Assembly (NCBI GenBank): GCA_028870665.1
Contig: JAGWPB010000025.1
Span: 1-37,272, forward strand
Direction of reading: 5' to 3'
From: Lysobacteraceae bacterium
GTDB taxonomy: Bacteria; Pseudomonadota; Gammaproteobacteria; Xanthomonadales; Rhodanobacteraceae
DNA length: 37,272 nt
The translations under genes were made by a program, and so were the position numbers. Of this stretch, positions 33,804 through 37,272 are shown in pieces (the stretch's first letter is position 1; the number at the start of each line of letters is the position of its first letter). Under the pieces are notes generated by a model that was not told the origin of the DNA, did not search any database, and worked only from the letters and a program-made list of their open reading frames with translations.

Positions 33804-34958
33804 TCAGCGCTTCTCGATGGGCAGAAAAGCGCGATCGTCGGGGCCGATGTAGTTGGCGCTGGGGCGGATGATCTTGCCGTCCTCGCGCTGTTCGATCACA
33901 TGCGCGCTCCAGCCCGAGGTGCGCGAAATCACGAACAACGGCGTGAACATTGCCGTCGGTACGCCCAGCATGTGATAGCTGCTGGCCGAGTACCAGTCGA
34001 GGTTGGGGAACATCCTCTTGGTCTGCATCATCACCTGCTCGATGCGCTCGGAGACCTCGAACAGACGTGGATTGCCGCCCTCGGTGCAGAGCTTGCGGCT
34101 GATTTCCTTGATGATCGGATTGCGCGGGTCGCCGATGGTGTACACCGGATGCCCGAAGCCGATCACGATTTCCTTGCGCTCGACGCGGGCACGAATATCG
34201 GCCTCGGCCTCGTCGGCGCCGCGGTAGCGGGCGATGATCTCCATCGCCACCTCGTTGGCGCCGCCGTGCTTGGGGCCGCGCAGGGCCCCGATCGCGCCGG
34301 TGATCGCCGAGTAGATGTCCGCGCCGGTACCGGCGATCACGCGCGCGGCGAAGGTGCTGGCGTTGAACTCGTGCTCGGCATACAGCACCAGCGACTTGTC
34401 CAGCGCCTGCGCGTGCAGATCGCTGGGCTTGCGCCCGTGCAGCAGGTGCAGGAAATGCGCGGCGATCGAGTCGTCGTCGGTTTCGGTCTCGATGCGCTTG
34501 CCGTTATGGCTCCAGTGATACCAGTACAGCAGCATCGAGCCGAAGCTGGCCAGCAGGCGATCGGCGATGTCGCGCGCGCCACTGGGGTTGTGGTCGTCCT
34601 TCTCCGGCAGCACGGTCCCAAGCGCCGAGCCGCCGGTACGCATCACATCCATCGGGTGCGTGGACGCCGGCAGCAGCTCCAGCGCGCCCTTGACCGGCGC
34701 CGGCAGGCCGCGCAGGCGCTTGAGCTTGAGCCGGTAGGCGTTGAGCTCGGACCAGGTCGGCAACACGCCGTACACCAGCAGATGCGCGACCTCTTCGAAG
34801 CCGGCCCGGGTCGCCAGATCATGGATGTCGTAGCCTCGGTAGTGCAGGTCGTTGCCGCTGCGGCCGACGGTACAGATCGCGGTATTGCCGGCGACGACAC
34901 CGGACAGCGCGACCGATTTCTTGACCTTGGGAAGCATTTGCTGCGCCATGTCACTCAT
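33804..34958 (-). CDS. prpC: 2-methylcitrate synthase
   Basis: A 384-residue enzyme of the citrate synthase family that condenses propionyl-CoA with oxaloacetate to 2-methylcitrate. Catalytic residues by motif: H231 ([11 protein letters not shown]), H270 ([15 protein letters not shown]) and D321 ([12 protein letters not shown]). [19 protein letters not shown] and the short length (380-390) are typical of PrpC rather than hexameric GltA. A strong AGGAGG ribosome site lies nine bases before the ATG at 34958. It is downstream of prpB with a 183-base gap, in the usual B-C order. No regulator (prpR) is seen. It is cytoplasmic. Confidence 0.95.
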   Translation of the reverse strand: MSDMAQQMLPKVKKSVALSGVVAGNTAICTVGRSGNDLHYRGYDIHDLATRAGFEEVAHLLVYGVLPTWSELNAYRLKLKRLRGLPAPVKGALELLPASTHPMDVMRTGGSALGTVLPEKDDHNPSGARDIADRLLASFGSMLLYWYHWSHNGKRIETETDDDSIAAHFLHLLHGRKPSDLHAQALDKSLVLYAEHEFNASTFAARVIAGTGADIYSAITGAIGALRGPKHGGANEVAMEIIARYRGADEAEADIRARVERKEIVIGFGHPVYTIGDPRNPIIKEISRKLCTEGGNPRLFEVSERIEQVMMQTKRMFPNLDWYSASSYHMLGVPTAMFTPLFVISRTSGWSAHVIEQREDGKIIRPSANYIGPDDRAFLPIEKR

Positions 34959-35145
34959 CGAAACTCGCCTCCTTGGTTCCCTTCGACTGTTTCTCTTCGA
35001 TGCTGCGGTCCTTGCCGGGTTGCAGCGACAGCCCCTGCGGTGCCGCAGACAGTGCCGCCAGGCTCAGCCCGGCATGGCGTGGAAAGGCGCGGGGCTGCTC
35101 GGCGCGGCCGCCGCTGCGCCAGGACGCGTGGGCTCGAGCAATCAC
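34951..35145 (-). CDS. Possible small ORF bridging prpB and prpC
   Basis: A 64-codon frame starts with a GTG that overlaps the prpB stop (GTGA) and ends eight bases past the prpC ATG. The product would be basic at the front and Glu/Lys-rich at the end ([16 protein letters not shown]). It has no ribosome site or known family. It fills the 183-base gap almost exactly, so it may be a coupling ORF, but chance in GC-rich DNA is equally possible. Confidence 0.2.
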   Translation of the reverse strand: MIARAHASWRSGGRAEQPRAFPRHAGLSLAALSAAPQGLSLQPGKDRSIEEKQSKGTKEASFDE

Positions 35146-36038
35146 TCGCCGGCCCCGCCGCCGTTGCCGAACAGCACGTCGAGCTTGCGCTCGTAGTCCC
35201 AGTAGCCCAGCGTGTCATACAGCTCGCGGCGCGTCTGCATGGCCTCGATCACGGCGCGCTGATGACCATCGCGGCGGATGGCGCCGTACACGTCGAGAGC
35301 CGCCCTGGCCATGGCGCGGAACGCCGACAGCGGATACAGCACCATGTCGACGCCGACCTCCGCCAGTTCCTGCGTGCTCCACAACGGGGTCTGGCCGAAC
35401 TCGGTGATGTTGGCCAGTACCGGCACGCCCACCGCGTCCTTGAACGCGCGATACATCGGCAGCTCGGTGACGGCCTCGGCGAAGATCATGTCGGCGCCGG
35501 CCTCGACGCACAATCGCGCACGCTCGATCGCCGCGTCCAGACCCTCGACCGCGATCGCGTCGGTGCGCGCCATGATCACGAACCGCGCGTCGGTGCGCGC
35601 ATCGACCGCGGCCTTGATGCGATCGGCCATGTCTTCCTTCGGCACCAGCTCCTTGCCCGGACGGTGGCCGCAGCGCTTGGCCTGCACCTGATCCTCGATG
35701 TGCACCGCGCCGGCGCCGACGCGGATCATGGTCGTGATCGCGCGCGCGATGTTGAAGGCCCCGCCCCAGCCGGTATCGATGTCGACCAGGATCGGCAAAT
35801 CGGTCACGCTGGCCAGTCGCTCGACGTCGATGGCGACGTCCTCCAGCGTGGTGATGCCGAGATCGGGAATGCCGCGGCTGCCGGCGGCGACGCCGCCCCC
35901 GGACACGTACAGGGCCTTGAAACCGCTGGCGGCGGCGAGCCGGCCGGCGTAGGCGTTGATCGCACCGACGATCTGCAGCGGCCTTTCGGCGGCGACGGCG
36001 GCGCGAAAACGCGCACCCGGGGTGAGGGTCAGGCTCAT
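35142..36038 (-). CDS. prpB: Methylisocitrate lyase
   Basis: A 298-residue member of the isocitrate lyase/PEP mutase superfamily (E. coli PrpB 296). It splits 2-methylisocitrate into pyruvate and succinate. Key sequence: [22 protein letters not shown], Mg2+-binding VDIDTGWGG (D86, D88) and the catalytic loop [12 protein letters not shown] with C123; HIEDQ and MARTDA are also typical. ATG at 36038 has GGAGG five bases upstream; an upstream in-frame GTG at 36083 adds 15 unlikely residues. It lies 81 bases after prpE on the same strand. Confidence 0.96.
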   Translation of the reverse strand: MSLTLTPGARFRAAVAAERPLQIVGAINAYAGRLAAASGFKALYVSGGGVAAGSRGIPDLGITTLEDVAIDVERLASVTDLPILVDIDTGWGGAFNIARAITTMIRVGAGAVHIEDQVQAKRCGHRPGKELVPKEDMADRIKAAVDARTDARFVIMARTDAIAVEGLDAAIERARLCVEAGADMIFAEAVTELPMYRAFKDAVGVPVLANITEFGQTPLWSTQELAEVGVDMVLYPLSAFRAMARAALDVYGAIRRDGHQRAVIEAMQTRRELYDTLGYWDYERKLDVLFGNGGGAGE

Positions 36039-36119
36039 GCGGCCTCCGCGGCAAAACGCGATTTTAGCCGATCTGACTCGCATCCTGCCCCGCGCCCGCG
36101 TCCGTTCGCGTGTGGCGGC

Positions 36120-37272
36120 TTACGCGTGCCACTCCGGTCCGCGCACCAGCGCGCGCTTGATCTCCTCCAGCGCGTTGGGATCGTCGAGCGTCGACAGGTC
36201 GCCGGGATCGGTCTGCTGCGCCAGCGCCAGCAGCGAACGCCGCAGCAGCTTGCCCGAGCGCGTCTTCGGCAGCGCATTGACGATGTAGATCCGCGCCGGC
36301 CGGGCGACGCCGCCCAGCATCGTCGTGACGCGCTCGACCATGCCGGCGGCGACGGCCTCGCGCGCAGCCGCATCGGCCGTGCCGTTGCGCAGGGTCGCGA
36401 ACACCACGGGCACCTGGCCCTTGATCGCATCGGCCGCGCCGATCACTGCCGCCTCGGCCACCGCCGCATGCGTGGAAACTGCCTCCTCGATCTCGCGCGT
36501 GCCGAGCCGGTGCCCTGCCACGTTGATGACGTCGTCGGTGCGGCCGAGAATGAAAAAATAGCCGTCGCGGTCGCGGATGGCCCAGTCCAGCGAGCTGTAC
36601 AGCAGCTCCTTGAAATGGCCGAAGTAGCTCTTGAGAAAGCGCGCGTCGTCGTGCCAGACCGTGCTCAGACAACCCGGCGGCAGCGGGGGCTGGACCACCA
36701 GCACGCCCTTCTCGTCCGGCCCCGCTTCAGCGCCGGTCACCTCGTTGATCACGCGCAACCGATATCCGAGGTTGGGCAGGCCGGGCGAGCCGAACTTGAC
36801 CGGCTTGAGGTCCAGCCCGGGCTGCAGGCACAGCACCGGCCAGCCGGTCTCGGTCTGCCAGTAGTTGTCGATCACCGGCTTGCCCAGGCCCGCGCTGATC
36901 CATCTGGCCGTGGGTTCGTCAAGCGGCTCGCCGGCCAGGAACAACCACTGCAGCCGCGCAAGATCGTGCTTCTTCAGCCATGCCGGATCCTGCTTTTTCA
37001 GTACCCGGATCGCGGTCGGCGAAGAGAACATCGTGCGTACGCCATACTCTGCGCAAAGCTGCCACCAGATGCCGGCATCCGGATGTGTGGGCAGGCCCTC
37101 GTACAGCAGGCTGGTGGCGCCGACGATCAGCGGCCCGTAGACGTTGTAGCTGTGTCCGACCGCCCAGCCGACGTCGGAGGTCGAGAACATCACCTGCCCC
37201 GGACCGACATCGAATACCGTGCGCATCGACAGTGCCATCGCGACCGCGTAACCGCCGACGTCGCGCTGCACG
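36120..37272 (-). CDS. prpE: Propionyl-CoA synthetase, C-terminal part (5' end outside window)
   Basis: 383 codons of an AMP-forming acyl-CoA synthetase that continues past base 37272. Visible motifs are STSDVGWAVGHSYNVYGPL, the signature WQTETGWPV, ILGRTDDVINVAGHRLGT (hinge and A8 region) and the catalytic-lysine motif PKTRSGKLLRR near the C-terminus. SDVGWAVGHSY and WQTETGWP favour PrpE over acetyl-CoA synthetase Acs, and the neighbouring prpB and prpC support this. It activates propionate to propionyl-CoA, feeding the 2-methylcitrate cycle. The lysine is a known acetylation target in this family. As it precedes prpB in transcription order (81-base gap), the run is prpE-prpB-prpC. Confidence 0.9.
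   Translation of the reverse strand, partial: VQRDVGGYAVAMALSMRTVFDVGPGQVMFSTSDVGWAVGHSYNVYGPLIVGATSLLYEGLPTHPDAGIWWQLCAEYGVRTMFSSPTAIRVLKKQDPAWLKKHDLARLQWLFLAGEPLDEPTARWISAGLGKPVIDNYWQTETGWPVLCLQPGLDLKPVKFGSPGLPNLGYRLRVINEVTGAEAGPDEKGVLVVQPPLPPGCLSTVWHDDARFLKSYFGHFKELLYSSLDWAIRDRDGYFFILGRTDDVINVAGHRLGTREIEEAVSTHAAVAEAAVIGAADAIKGQVPVVFATLRNGTADAAAREAVAAGMVERVTTMLGGVARPARIYIVNALPKTRSGKLLRRSLLALAQQTDPGDLSTLDDPNALEEIKRALVRGPEWHA

Overview
The window is about 37 kb of very GC-rich, densely coding chromosomal DNA. Nearly all of it is housekeeping or accessory metabolism from a gammaproteobacterium, most likely of the Xanthomonadales/Lysobacterales (Rhodanobacteraceae or Lysobacteraceae). That placement is an inference. 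It rests on the base composition, on the DUF2007 'pathogenicity-like' protein beside TesB, on the cytoplasmic AmpD form, on the DUF6491-like secreted protein, and on several genes that seem to lack Shine-Dalgarno sequences. I saw no tRNA, rRNA, CRISPR array, insertion sequence or prophage.

Layout. 1-486 is the end of an acyl-CoA dehydrogenase. 589-5127 (+) holds a GNAT acetyltransferase, a duplicated DoxX-like membrane protein, an HNH endonuclease, a small membrane protein and a CLC chloride transporter with CBS domains. 5218-10677 (+) holds dxs (isoprenoid precursor synthesis) and mfd (transcription-coupled repair). 10714-12499 holds a PmtA-like methyltransferase (-), a small secreted protein (+) and a Gly/Trp/His-rich secreted protein (-) with a strong CRP/FNR-type palindrome upstream. 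12637-15846 (-) is a tight run of MOSC protein, alpha/beta hydrolase and rlmKL. 15911-17807 (+) holds ampD, tesB and a DUF2007 protein. The last of these overlaps tail-to-tail with an RsuA-family pseudouridine synthase (17685-18578, -).

18656-26097 (+) is the most distinctive part: an OsmC-type protein, then seven closely packed genes. These encode an acyl-CoA-type desaturase, a flavoprotein (COG2907-like), DUF1365, a cyclopropane-synthase-like methyltransferase, DUF2878, DUF1295 and a second, coclaurine-N-methyltransferase-like methyltransferase. Start and stop codons overlap at most junctions and a strong terminator closes the run. I read this as a lipid-modification operon that desaturates acyl chains and then oxidises and methylates them. 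The product cannot be read from sequence, and the first methyltransferase lacks residues that bind bicarbonate in E. coli Cfa.

26203-28922 (-) holds an OmpA-family porin and prpD. 29087-30796 (+) holds a LigB/DODA-type dioxygenase and then a TerC-family membrane protein. The TerC gene is preceded by a clear yybP-ykoY manganese riboswitch with its own promoter. A DUF2975/HTH pair and fadH follow (+). 33804-37272 (-) is prpE-prpB-prpC. The 2-methylcitrate (propionyl-CoA) pathway is therefore present but split, with prpD about 5 kb from prpC and five unrelated genes between them.
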